From contig JAEWHP010000036.1 of the NCBI GenBank assembly GCA_023387735.1, positions 98,776 through 162,775 of the forward strand: a stretch of DNA of 64,000 nucleotides, read 5' to 3'. A program made the translations under genes and the position numbers. Position 1 is the stretch's first letter. Every line of letters begins with the position of its first letter. Shown here piece after piece: positions 16,902-25,046 of this stretch. The notes under the pieces were generated by a model. It ran no database searches, was not told where the DNA came from, and saw only the letters and a program-made list of their open reading frames with translations. This DNA is from Pseudomonadota bacterium (GTDB lineage Bacteria > Pseudomonadota > Alphaproteobacteria > Rhizobiales > Xanthobacteraceae).

Positions 16902-18404
16902 TCAGCCGTAAACGAACGCCTTGTCCTTCAGGTCGATGTTCGGGAACTCATCCTTCTCCGCCCAGTAATCCTGGTTGTGCTGCCACTCCGGCTTGTCGCC
17001 GCGCTTGGGCAGCAGGTGCATGCCGCGCATCATGTAGCCGGGATTGAAGTTTTCCGGATCGATCCAGGGCAGCAGCGGCATGTTGTGGTCTTCGGGACGC
17101 AGTTGCGGCGTCACCTTCTTCACGCCTGTTTCCTTCATGTGCGTGAGCAGCCGGCAGACGAAGTCGGCGACGAGGTCGACGCGCAGCGTCCAGCTGGCGC
17201 GGAAATAGCCAAACACCCAGACAAGGTTCGGCACGCCGGTGAACATCATGCCGCGGTAGGTCACGGTGTCGGCGAAGTCGAGCGGCTTGCCGTCGACGGC
17301 GAAGTCGATGTCGCCATTGGCCGAGAGGTGGAAGCCGGTCGCGGTGACGATGATGTCGGCCTCCAGTTCCTTGCCCGACTTCAGCAGGATGCCCTTCTCG
17401 GTGAAGCGGTCGATCTCGTCGGTGACGACGGACGCCTTGCCGGACTTGATGCCCTGGAACAGGTCGCCGTCGGGAATAAAGGCGATGCGCTGCCGCCACG
17501 GCCGGTATTTCGGCGTGAAATGGGTCGCGATGTCGTAATCCTTGCCGAGATAGGCTTCGACCGCCGACAGCAGATCCTTCTTCGCCGCTTCCGGCTCATT
17601 GAACGTCTTGCGGGTGAAGGCATCCTGGTCGAACAAAATCTTGCGGCGGGTGATCTCGTGGATCCAGGTCTCGTCGACCTGCAGCTTCCGCAGTTCTTCC
17701 GCGATTTCGATCGCGTTGCGTCCGGTGCGGAAATAGGTCGGCGAGCGCTGCAGCATGGTGACATGCGCAGCATCTGGCGCCATCGCCGGGATCAGCGTGG
17801 CTGCGGTCGCGCCCGAGCCGATGACGACGACGCGCTTGTTCCTGTAGTCGAGATCTTCAGGCCATTTCTGCGGATGAACGATCGGGCCCTTGAATTTGGC
17901 CATATCCTTCCACTCCGGCGTATAGCCCTCGGTGTGGCGGTAATAGCCCTGGCACATCCAGAAGAAATTGGTGGTGAAGCGGCGCTTCTCGCCGGTGTCG
18001 GTGCGCGTCGCCTCGATGGTCCAGAGATTCTCCGCGCTCGACCATGACGCCGAGGTGATGGTGTGCTGGTAGCGGATGTGTCGGGCGAGATCATTCTCCT
18101 CGATCACGTCGCCCATGTACTTGAGGATTTCCGCGGCGGTCGCGATCGGTGCCGATGTCCATGGCTTGAACCGATAGCCGAAAGTGTGCAGGTCGCTGTC
18201 GGACCGGATGCCGGGATAGCGGTGGGTGCTCCAGGTGCCGCCAAAGGTCTTCTGGGCCTCCAGCGCCACGAACGTCGTTCCCGGACATTGCGTGGTGAGG
18301 TGATAGGCCGCGCCGACGCCGGAGATGCCGGTGCCCGCGATCAGCACGTCGAAATGCTCGGTGGCACCTGGTGAGGTCTTGTCGATCTGCGTTTGAACGT
18401 TCAT
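16902..18404 (-). CDS. Baeyer-Villiger-type flavin monooxygenase
   Basis: 500 residues. Two Rossmann sites: GTGISGVGAAYHL near residue 24 (FAD) and VVVIGSGATAATL (NADPH). Between them, around residue 165, sits FKGPIVHPQKW, the F-x-G-x3-H-x3-W fingerprint of type I Baeyer-Villiger monooxygenases. It closely resembles the EthA-like group, which oxygenates ketones or thioamides. It could convert a ketone to an ester for downstream hydrolysis. It is the last gene of the 12-18 kb oxidative cluster but on the opposite strand. Confidence 0.9.
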   Translation of the reverse strand: MNVQTQIDKTSPGATEHFDVLIAGTGISGVGAAYHLTTQCPGTTFVALEAQKTFGGTWSTHRYPGIRSDSDLHTFGYRFKPWTSAPIATAAEILKYMGDVIEENDLARHIRYQHTITSASWSSAENLWTIEATRTDTGEKRRFTTNFFWMCQGYYRHTEGYTPEWKDMAKFKGPIVHPQKWPEDLDYRNKRVVVIGSGATAATLIPAMAPDAAHVTMLQRSPTYFRTGRNAIEIAEELRKLQVDETWIHEITRRKILFDQDAFTRKTFNEPEAAKKDLLSAVEAYLGKDYDIATHFTPKYRPWRQRIAFIPDGDLFQGIKSGKASVVTDEIDRFTEKGILLKSGKELEADIIVTATGFHLSANGDIDFAVDGKPLDFADTVTYRGMMFTGVPNLVWVFGYFRASWTLRVDLVADFVCRLLTHMKETGVKKVTPQLRPEDHNMPLLPWIDPENFNPGYMMRGMHLLPKRGDKPEWQHNQDYWAEKDEFPNIDLKDKAFVYG

Positions 18405-18446
18405 CTGCCCTGATCTTTTTTGCTTGTCGCGTGATGCGAAACGAAA

Positions 18447-18469
18447 CGCCAGAACCTTAGGTTCTGGCG
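18447..18469 (-). terminator. Hairpin terminator downstream of moxR
   Basis: Perfect 10-bp stem CGCCAGAACC / GGTTCTGGCG with a 3-nt loop. On the minus strand it is followed by GTTTCGTTT. It separates the MoxR gene from the monooxygenase gene. Confidence 0.75.
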
Positions 18470-18487
18470 CTGCTAGTCGTTAGCGAA

Positions 18488-19330
18488 TTATACTTCGCGC
18501 CGGCTGAGGAAAGCCAGCCGCTCGAACAGGTGGACGTCCTGTTCGTTCTTGAGCAGCGCGCCGTGCAGCGGCGGGATCAGCTTGCGCGGATCGCGCTCCC
18601 TGAGCATTTCCGGCGTGATGTCCTCGTTCAGCAGCAGCTTGAGCCAGTCGAGCAGCTCGGAAGTCGAAGGCTTCTTCTTCAGGCCCGGCACTTCGCGCAC
18701 CTCGAAGAAAATGCGCAGCGCTTCTTCGACCAGGCGCTTCTTGATGCCGGGGAAGTGGACGTCGACGATCCGGCTCATGGTGTCGGCGTCGGGGAACTTG
18801 ATGTAGTGGAAGAAGCAGCGGCGCAGGAAGGCGTCCGGCAATTCCTTTTCGTTGTTGGAGGTGATCATCACGATCGGGCGCAGGCTCGCCTTGATGTTCT
18901 CGCCGGTCTCGTAGACGTAGAACTCCATGCGGTCGAGTTCGAGCAGCAGGTCGTTGGGGAATTCGATGTCGGCCTTGTCGATCTCGTCGATCAGGAGCAC
19001 CGGGCGCTTGTCGTGGGTGAAGGCTTCCCACAATTTTCCGCGCTTGATGTAGTTCGAGATATCCGAGACCCTCGCGTCACCGAGCTGGCTGTCGCGCAGG
19101 CGCGAGACCGCGTCATATTCGTAGAGGCCCTGCTGCGCCTTGGTGGTGGACTTGATGTGCCAGGTCAGCAGCGGCGCGCCGAGTGCCTTCGAGACTTCTT
19201 CTGCCAGCACGGTCTTGCCGGTGCCGGGCTCGCCCTTGATCAGGAGCGGGCGCTCGAGCACGATCGAGGCGTTGACGGCGACCTTGAGGTCATCGGTGGC
19301 GACATAGTCCTTGGTGCCGGTAAATTTCAT
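18488..19330 (-). CDS. MoxR-family AAA+ ATPase
   Basis: 280 residues. Walker A GEPGTGKT at 33-40, Walker B VLLIDEIDKAD near 110-120, sensor-1 MITSNNEKELPDAFLRR. MoxR ATPases act as chaperones that work with von Willebrand A-domain partners to mature or insert cofactors in enzyme complexes. The VWA gene at 19840 is the expected partner, although here it is on the opposite strand with a GlsB-like gene between. Confidence 0.92.
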   Translation of the reverse strand: MKFTGTKDYVATDDLKVAVNASIVLERPLLIKGEPGTGKTVLAEEVSKALGAPLLTWHIKSTTKAQQGLYEYDAVSRLRDSQLGDARVSDISNYIKRGKLWEAFTHDKRPVLLIDEIDKADIEFPNDLLLELDRMEFYVYETGENIKASLRPIVMITSNNEKELPDAFLRRCFFHYIKFPDADTMSRIVDVHFPGIKKRLVEEALRIFFEVREVPGLKKKPSTSELLDWLKLLLNEDITPEMLRERDPRKLIPPLHGALLKNEQDVHLFERLAFLSRREV

Positions 19331-19437
19331 CTAGCTGTTGCCTTGTTGCTCTTCGTTGCTCGTTCCTTGGCCGCTCGCGGCCTGAACAGTAAACGACCGC
19401 CGTCTCGGCGGTCGCGATTGAAACAGGTACGTCGTCG

Positions 19438-19680
19438 TCAGCGTCTGATCAGCGACAGGATCACCAGGATGATCACCGCGCCGATGGTGGCGTTGATGAT
19501 ATCCCGAACCCAGCCTGCGCCGAGGCTGACGCCCAGTTGCGGCAGCAGCCAGCTCGCCAGCAGCGCGCCGATGATGCCGATCACGATATTGCCGATCAGC
19601 CCAAAGCCCGCACCGCGCACGATCAGCCCGGCGAGCCAGCCCGCAATACCGCCGATGATCAGCGCCGCAATGATGCTCAT
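19438..19680 (-). CDS. GlsB/YeaQ/YmgE-family stress-response membrane protein
   Basis: 80 residues, almost entirely hydrophobic with Gly-rich helices (IIAALIIGGIAGWLAGLIVRG; GFGLIGNIVIGIIGALLASW). This is the Transglycosylase-associated protein family of small membrane proteins linked to stress. Three transmembrane helices are likely. A 16-bp perfect palindrome (TTCAATT-GT-AATTGAA, 19714-19729) lies 34 bp upstream. Confidence 0.9.
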   Translation of the reverse strand: MSIIAALIIGGIAGWLAGLIVRGAGFGLIGNIVIGIIGALLASWLLPQLGVSLGAGWVRDIINATIGAVIILVILSLIRR

Positions 19681-19713
19681 TGAATTTCCCCTGCCGGAAT
19701 AAGCCCTTTACGG

Positions 19714-19729
19714 TTCAATTGTAATTGAA
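19714..19729 (-). promoter_or_regulatory. Palindromic operator candidate upstream of the GlsB-like gene
   Basis: TTCAATT-GT-AATTGAA, 7-bp arms with a 2-bp spacer, in an AT-rich patch between the divergent GlsB and VWA genes. The cognate regulator is not known. Confidence 0.5.
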
Positions 19730-19839
19730 AAACCTACCCGGTCTAGGCCTGACAGGTATGCGCTGGCCTTTGGCGTGAGCAGGCTCCCGGGCGCGAGCTG
19801 GCCCTTGACCTTGGCGGTTCGGCAGGCAATCTGTCAGCC

Positions 19840-21015
19840 ATGTTCCTGCAATTCTTCACATCGCTGCGCGACGCGCAGGTCCCCGTGACTCTACGGGAGT
19901 ATTTGACGCTGATGGAGGCGCTCGACGCCGACCTTGCCGATCAGACGGTAGAGAATTTCTATTACCTCTCCCGCGCGGCGCTGGTGAAGGACGAGCGCAA
20001 TCTCGACAAGTTCGACCGTGTCTTCGGCAGCGTGTTCAAGGGGCTGGAAAGCCTGCTGGACGCCATGGACAAGGCCGAGATCCCCGAGGAGTGGCTGAAG
20101 AAGCTCGCGGAGAAATACCTCACCGAGGAAGAGAAGAAGCAGATCGAGGCGATGGGCTGGGACAAGCTCATGGAAACGCTTCGCAAGCGCCTCGAGGAGC
20201 AGAAGGGCCGCCACCAGGGCGGCAACAAGTGGATCGGCACCGCCGGCACCTCGCCGTTCGGCGCCCACGGCTACAATCCCGAGGGCGTCCGGATCGGGCA
20301 GGAGAAGAACCGCAACAACCGCGCCGTGAAGGTGTGGGACAAGCGCGAGTTCAAGGATCTCGACGGCAATGTCGAGCTCGGCATCCGCAACATCAAGGTC
20401 GCGCTGCGGCGGTTGCGCAAGTTCGCCCGCACCGGCGCGCCCGACGAACTCGATCTCGAAACGACGATCAAGGAAACCGCCAACCAGGGCTATCTCGACG
20501 TGCACATGCGGCCCGAGCGGCGCAACGCGGTCAAGGTGCTGGTGTTCTTCGACATTGGCGGCTCGATGGATTCACACGTCGAGCAGGTTGAGGAACTGTT
20601 CTCGGCAGCGAAGTCCGAGTTCAAGCACATGGAGTATTTCTACTTCCACAACTGCCTCTATGAAGGTGTGTGGAAGCAGAACAAGCGCCGCTTCACCGAT
20701 CGCACGCCGACCTGGGACGTGCTGCACAAGTACCCGCACGACTACAAGGTGGTGTTCGTCGGCGACGCCTCGATGTCACCTTACGAGATCATGGTCCCCG
20801 GCGGCTCGGTCGAACACGTCAACGAGGAGGCCGGCTCGGTCTGGCTGGAGCGCATCACGCGCACCTATCCGCATACGGTGTGGCTCAATCCGGTGGCGCA
20901 GAAGCACTGGGACTATTCGGAATCCACCACCATCATTCGCCGCCTGTTCTCGGAGCGGATGTATCCGATCACGATCGAAGGCCTCGAAGGCGCGATGAAG
21001 GAGTTGGTGAGGTAA
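19840..21015 (+). CDS. VWA-domain (CoxE-like) protein, MoxR partner
   Basis: 391 residues. A helical N-terminal half with a Lys/Glu-rich stretch (EKYLTEEEKKQIEAMGWDK) is followed by a C-terminal VWA domain, whose MIDAS motif DIGGSMDSH starts at D238. The VFVGDASMSPYEI segment fits the later metal-site strand. No signal peptide or membrane helix, so cytoplasmic. Pairing with MoxR resembles RavA-ViaA and the CoxD-CoxE maturation pairs. The client enzyme is not evident locally. Confidence 0.88.
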   Translation: MFLQFFTSLRDAQVPVTLREYLTLMEALDADLADQTVENFYYLSRAALVKDERNLDKFDRVFGSVFKGLESLLDAMDKAEIPEEWLKKLAEKYLTEEEKKQIEAMGWDKLMETLRKRLEEQKGRHQGGNKWIGTAGTSPFGAHGYNPEGVRIGQEKNRNNRAVKVWDKREFKDLDGNVELGIRNIKVALRRLRKFARTGAPDELDLETTIKETANQGYLDVHMRPERRNAVKVLVFFDIGGSMDSHVEQVEELFSAAKSEFKHMEYFYFHNCLYEGVWKQNKRRFTDRTPTWDVLHKYPHDYKVVFVGDASMSPYEIMVPGGSVEHVNEEAGSVWLERITRTYPHTVWLNPVAQKHWDYSESTTIIRRLFSERMYPITIEGLEGAMKELVR

Positions 21016-21026
21016 TCACCATCGCC

Positions 21027-21106
21027 GTCATTCCGGGGCGATGCGAAGCATCGAGCCCGGAATCTCGAGATTCCGGGTCTGGTCCTGCGGACCATCCCGG
21101 AATGAC
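21027..21106. repeat. Palindromic intergenic repeat, family A, copy 4
   Basis: Same orientation as copy 1. Arms are GATGCGAAGCATC and CTGGTCCTGCGGACCA around TCTCGAGA. It lies just 5' of the rhodanese gene. Confidence 0.9.
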
Positions 21107-21133
21107 GGTGCAAGAACAACCAAGGGAGAGTTC

Positions 21134-21547
21134 ATGCCCCAGACTATCCACACCGGCATCAAGGCCCTGATGGACCAGGCCAACGCCGCGATCGAGACCG
21201 TGAGCGCCGCCGACGCCATCGCGGTCGCACAAGACCCCAACATCGTGATCGTCGACATCCGCGATCCCCGCGAGATCGAACGCGAAGGCAAGATCCCGGG
21301 CGCGTTTTCCTGCACCCGCGGCATGCTGGAATTCTGGATCGATCCGGAAAGTCCCTACGCGAAGGCGATTTTCCAGGAGGACAAGAAATTCATCTTCCAC
21401 TGCGCCGGCGGCCTGCGCTCGGCGCTCGCGGCCAAGACCGCGCAGGACATGGGTCTGAAGCCGGTCGCCCACATCGGCGGCGGTTTCGCCGCCTGGCGCG
21501 ACGCCGGCGGCCCGATCGAGAAATGGGAGCCGAAGAAGAAGGGCTGA
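21134..21547 (+). CDS. Single-domain rhodanese-like protein
   Basis: 137 residues, ATG at 21134 with AAGGGAGAG upstream. It carries the rhodanese fingerprints VIVDIRDPREIEREGKIPGA and FHCAGGLRSALAA, with active-site cysteine C90 in loop CAGGLRS. It probably carries persulfide sulfur in the cytoplasm. It is flanked on both sides by family-A repeats and followed by a two-domain sulfurtransferase, so a sulfur-relay pair is plausible. Confidence 0.9.
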   Translation: MPQTIHTGIKALMDQANAAIETVSAADAIAVAQDPNIVIVDIRDPREIEREGKIPGAFSCTRGMLEFWIDPESPYAKAIFQEDKKFIFHCAGGLRSALAAKTAQDMGLKPVAHIGGGFAAWRDAGGPIEKWEPKKKG

Positions 21548-21558
21548 GTTACTTCCCC

Positions 21559-21637
21559 GTCATTCCGGGGCGATGCGAAAGCATCGAACCCGGAATCTCG
21601 AGATTCCGGGTTCACGCTTCGCGTGCCCCGGAATGAC
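21559..21637. repeat. Palindromic intergenic repeat, family A, copy 5
   Basis: GTCATTCCGGGGCGATGC start and GTGCCCCGGAATGAC end with TCTCGAGA centre. It ends 17 bp before the sulfurtransferase ATG, so it must lie within or next to its leader. Confidence 0.9.
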
Positions 21638-21654
21638 AGCAAGGATTTTGCACC

Positions 21655-22509
21655 ATGCCTGCCATCAACGACCCGCTCGTCTCGACCGAATGGCTCGCCG
21701 AACACCTGAACGATCCGAAGGTCAAAGTCATCGACGCGTCGTTCAAGATGCCGGGCGTGCTGCCGCTGCCGAAGGACGATTTTCTCGCGTCGCATATTCC
21801 CGGCGCGGTGTTCTTCGATGTCGACGCGGTGTCGGACCATTCCAATCCGCTGCCGCACATGTTTCCGTCGGCCGAGCAGTTCGGGCGCGATGTCGGCGGG
21901 CTCGGGATCGGCAATGACGATACCGTCGTGCTCTACGATTCCGGCGGCTGGGTCGCGGCGCCGCGGGTGTGGTGGATGTTTCTGTCGTTTGGCAAGGAAG
22001 TGCGCATCCTCAATGGCGGCCTGAAAAAGTGGGTCGCGGAGGGCCGCCAGGTCGAAAACGGGCAGGTGACGCCTCGGCCGGCCACATTCAAGGCCGTGTT
22101 CGACGCACGGCGTGTGCGCAGCATGCAGCAACTGATCGAAAATCTCGCAAGCCGGGCCGAGCAGGTGATCGATGCGCGCGCCAACGAGCGCTACCAGGGC
22201 AAGGTGGCCGAGCCGCGGCCGGGCCTTCGTTCAGGCCATATCCCGGGCAGCCTCAGCCTGCCTTACAACAACCTGTTCGATGCCGCGACCGGCACCATGA
22301 AGACGGCAGAGGAGTTGCGGGCCGCGTTTCTCGGTGCGGGCGTCAAGCTTGATGCGCCGATCGTGACCAGTTGCGGCTCCGGCGTCAGCGCCGCGGTGCT
22401 GACCCTGGCGCTGTATCGCCTTGGCGTTGAGAATCCGGCGCTGTATGACGGCTCGTGGACCGAGTGGGGTGCAGCGAACGGCCCGCCGGTCGCGACCGGG
22501 CCGGCCTGA
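21655..22509 (+). CDS. sseA: 3-mercaptopyruvate/thiosulfate sulfurtransferase, two rhodanese domains
   Basis: 284 residues, standard for two-domain sulfurtransferases. The inactive N-terminal domain (DDFLASHIPGAVFFD, VVLYDSGGWVAAPRVWW) precedes a catalytic C-terminal domain with IDARANERYQG and the active-site loop CGSGVSA (C240). The CG[S/T]GVT-type loop is characteristic of 3-mercaptopyruvate sulfurtransferases. It yields pyruvate and enzyme-bound sulfane sulfur. No leader sequence is seen. Confidence 0.9.
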   Translation: MPAINDPLVSTEWLAEHLNDPKVKVIDASFKMPGVLPLPKDDFLASHIPGAVFFDVDAVSDHSNPLPHMFPSAEQFGRDVGGLGIGNDDTVVLYDSGGWVAAPRVWWMFLSFGKEVRILNGGLKKWVAEGRQVENGQVTPRPATFKAVFDARRVRSMQQLIENLASRAEQVIDARANERYQGKVAEPRPGLRSGHIPGSLSLPYNNLFDAATGTMKTAEELRAAFLGAGVKLDAPIVTSCGSGVSAAVLTLALYRLGVENPALYDGSWTEWGAANGPPVATGPA

Positions 22510-22522
22510 CCTCGATCCGGCA

Positions 22523-23308
22523 TTACCGCGTGAAGCGGAGAAGCGGCGTCGGCGCGGGTGCCGTCGCCGGTGCCGGCGTGAACGGGTTGGGTTGCTGTTG
22601 CTGCAGGGTCAGCGTGGCCTCGCGCGCCACGCGCGCGCGCCGCGCTTGCGCGATCCGCCGCCGTTCGCGGGCACGCTGAACGGCCCGCTTCCTGACGATG
22701 CTGCGGTCCGGGCCAGCCGATGTCGTTTCGTCAATGATGACGGCGGGGCCACCGAGCGTGGCAATCCTGGTCGCCGCGGCGTTGCCTTCGAGCGCATCGG
22801 GCGTCAGTTGCGTCGGGGCGGAGGCGGTTGCAGCGGGGGAGGCCGATGTTTCAGGAATTGCTGCGACGACTTCGACATCGGCAACCTCGGTCCCAACCCG
22901 AGCGGCCGGTGTCTCCATAGCGGCTTCAGGCGCCGGGGCGGGCGACCTCTCTTCCATGCTCAGGGCAGCCGTCCTCTCGGGCTCCGCCGGCGTCTCGTCT
23001 GCAGCCGTCTCGTCTGCAGCCGTCTCGGCTGGCGCTGCGCTATCTGGAGCGGCCTCCGGGGCGTCTGCGGTGCGGTCATCGTCCTGCGGCTGGTCAGCCA
23101 CGGGCGGATCGACACGCAGCAGGGAAAGGCTCGGCATCGGTTCGTCGTTGAGCCGGGCGAAAACCGGTGCGGGCGGGGCCCGCCGCGTCGGCAGGCTGGC
23201 AAATTCCTCATGTGCGGCGCGCAGCAGGGCTGCGGCGCCAAGCCCGAACACCAGGACCGACATCGAAAGGACGATCGCGGCGAACAGGAAGCGAAATCCG
23301 GGGAGCAT
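22523..23308 (-). CDS. Proline/alanine-rich single-pass membrane protein
   Basis: 261 residues from ATG 23308 (MLPGFRFLFAA); an in-frame GTG at 23374 would add 22 residues. One transmembrane helix lies at about 8-30. A long low-complexity Ala/Pro/Glu region follows, including a tandem 15-bp repeat encoding ETAAD twice near 22995-23025. A basic helix (RKRAVQRARERRRIAQARRAR) comes next, then a Gln/Pro tail. The function is unknown. It is convergent with the sulfurtransferase gene, 13 bp apart. Confidence 0.7.
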   Translation of the reverse strand: MLPGFRFLFAAIVLSMSVLVFGLGAAALLRAAHEEFASLPTRRAPPAPVFARLNDEPMPSLSLLRVDPPVADQPQDDDRTADAPEAAPDSAAPAETAADETAADETPAEPERTAALSMEERSPAPAPEAAMETPAARVGTEVADVEVVAAIPETSASPAATASAPTQLTPDALEGNAAATRIATLGGPAVIIDETTSAGPDRSIVRKRAVQRARERRRIAQARRARVAREATLTLQQQQPNPFTPAPATAPAPTPLLRFTR

Positions 23309-23661
23309 GGACGCGAGTTCCGCCTTGCTTTGAGTCTGCAGGGCTATTGAATGCCAAGGGAACGCGGTGACCACTGTCTGGCTGATTCGGCGCGCGGCGC
23401 AGGCGAATCAGGCCGAATTGAGAGACTATCTCAGCGCTCGTTTGTTTTTTGTTAACAATCTGCGGTCCAAACGCCGCACGAAGCCCGGTTATGGCGATTT
23501 CTGGCGCGATGAGGCATCTTTGCCGCAGCTCACGTGCGATCACAAATGACCGGTTCGGGCCGAATTTGGCTGCTTTGTCTTGAATGTGCCGCTATGTTCG
23601 GTCATCTCCTCGGGCCATCTCCGTTAACGGTCCGCTGGGGCTTGGGGTCTATAAAAAGGCG
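23309..23661. other. Divergent intergenic region before the L,D-transpeptidase gene
   Basis: About 350 bp with an AT-richer patch (TTTGTTTTTTGTTAAC, about 23440-23456) likely to hold promoters. No repeat-family member or RNA gene is recognised. Confidence 0.35.
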
Positions 23662-24987
23662 ATGATGATTAACCGCATTCTGACGATTTGTGCCGCTGTT
23701 GCCGCTGGCATGGCGGGAGCTTCGTTCGCTCATGCGCAGCAGGGCTATCCGGCCGCTCCTGGCCCGACCTATTCGGCAGCTCCGGGACAGTATGTGCCCG
23801 GCGGCTATGTAGTCGATGAACGCCGCGCTCCCGGCGCCGCGGATTTCGACGCCCTGGACGACGATGATGATTCGCCGAACGCGCAGAGCCCGACCGCGCT
23901 GTCGCCGCCCGGCCCGGTGATGTCGCCTGCCGATCCACGCTACGGCCGTCCGGCCGGTGCTCCGGTCTACTCGGACCGCGGCGCGCCGATGCCCACGGGC
24001 CCGATTCTTTCGCCCGACGACCCGCGCTATGGCCGTCCGGCCACCGCCCCGGTCTACTCGGACCGCGGCGCACCGATGCCGACCGGCCCGGTGATGTCGC
24101 CCGATGATCCGCGCTACGGCCGGCCTGCAGGCCCGCCGCCGGTGATCTACGGCGACCGTCCTGCCGGCTCGTCGCAGCCCGTCTATTCGGATCGCGGCGA
24201 CAGTCGTATTCCCGGTGCGGGCATCATCTATCCGAACGACGATCGTACTGGCTTGCGTCCGCCAGGAGCCGTCGGCGCCACCGGAGCCATCCCGCAGCCG
24301 CAGCAGCCAGCCGTCGGGGCTGACGGCAGGCCGGTGCAGCTTGCCGCGTTGCCGCCGGAAGAGCAGCCGGAGGCTGCGCCTGCGCAACTGCCGCCCAATT
24401 TGCGTCGCCAGGAAGTCGCCTTTGCCACCAAGGAGCCCGCGGGCACCATCGTGGTCGATACGTCCAATACCCACCTCTATTACGTGCTCGGCGGTGGCCG
24501 CGCGATCCGTTACGGCGTCCGCGTCGGCCGCGATGGCTTCACCTGGAACGGCGTGCAGAAGATCAGCCGCAAGGCCGAGTGGCCCGACTGGCATCCGCCG
24601 ACCGAGATGATCGAGCGCCAGCCCTACCTGCCGCGCTTCATGGCGGGCGGCCCGGGCAATCCGCTCGGCGCGCGGGCGATGTATCTGGGTTCCACCATCT
24701 ACCGCATTCACGGCACCAACCAGCCCTCAACGATCGGCAAGTTCGTCTCGTCCGGCTGCATTGGCATGCTGAACGAGGACGTCTCGGACCTGTTCGAGCG
24801 CGCCAAGGTCGGGACCCGCGTGGTGGTAATGCCCGGCGGCCCGCCGCCCGGTACCACGACCGCTTCCGCCGCGCCGACGCCCGGTGGCCCCACAGGCGCA
24901 CCTCCGGCTCAGGCCCAGATGGCGCCCGCTTCCGGTGGACAGCCGACCGTGGTGCCGCCGTTGCCCGCCCCGGTCACCGTTCGCTAA
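23662..24987 (+). CDS. L,D-transpeptidase (YkuD domain) with repetitive N-terminal region
   Basis: 441 residues from ATG 23662. Signal peptide to about residue 25 (AHAQ). Residues about 85-175 contain three near-identical units of about 29 residues built on MSPxDPRYGRP and APVYSDRGAPMP. A YkuD domain follows at about 260-400 with the HGTNQPSTIGK histidine and active-site C366 in SSGCIGMLNED. The canonical motif is SHGCxR; here His is Ser and Arg is Gly. It would cross-link peptidoglycan 3-3 or attach proteins in the periplasm. A paralogue lies at 52447. Confidence 0.88.
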   Translation: MMINRILTICAAVAAGMAGASFAHAQQGYPAAPGPTYSAAPGQYVPGGYVVDERRAPGAADFDALDDDDDSPNAQSPTALSPPGPVMSPADPRYGRPAGAPVYSDRGAPMPTGPILSPDDPRYGRPATAPVYSDRGAPMPTGPVMSPDDPRYGRPAGPPPVIYGDRPAGSSQPVYSDRGDSRIPGAGIIYPNDDRTGLRPPGAVGATGAIPQPQQPAVGADGRPVQLAALPPEEQPEAAPAQLPPNLRRQEVAFATKEPAGTIVVDTSNTHLYYVLGGGRAIRYGVRVGRDGFTWNGVQKISRKAEWPDWHPPTEMIERQPYLPRFMAGGPGNPLGARAMYLGSTIYRIHGTNQPSTIGKFVSSGCIGMLNEDVSDLFERAKVGTRVVVMPGGPPPGTTTASAAPTPGGPTGAPPAQAQMAPASGGQPTVVPPLPAPVTVR

Positions 24988-25009
24988 GCCGATAAGTTCG
25001 CTTGATATC

Positions 25010-25045
25010 ATCGCCCTCCCGCTCGCAGCGGGAGGGCGATTTCAT
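25010..25045 (+). terminator. Rho-independent terminator of the L,D-transpeptidase gene
   Basis: 13-bp perfect stem ATCGCCCTCCCGC / GCGGGAGGGCGAT (25010-25022, 25028-25040) followed by TTCATTTTAT. The convergent dehydrogenase gene ends inside the tail. Confidence 0.85.
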
Positions 25046-25046
25046 T

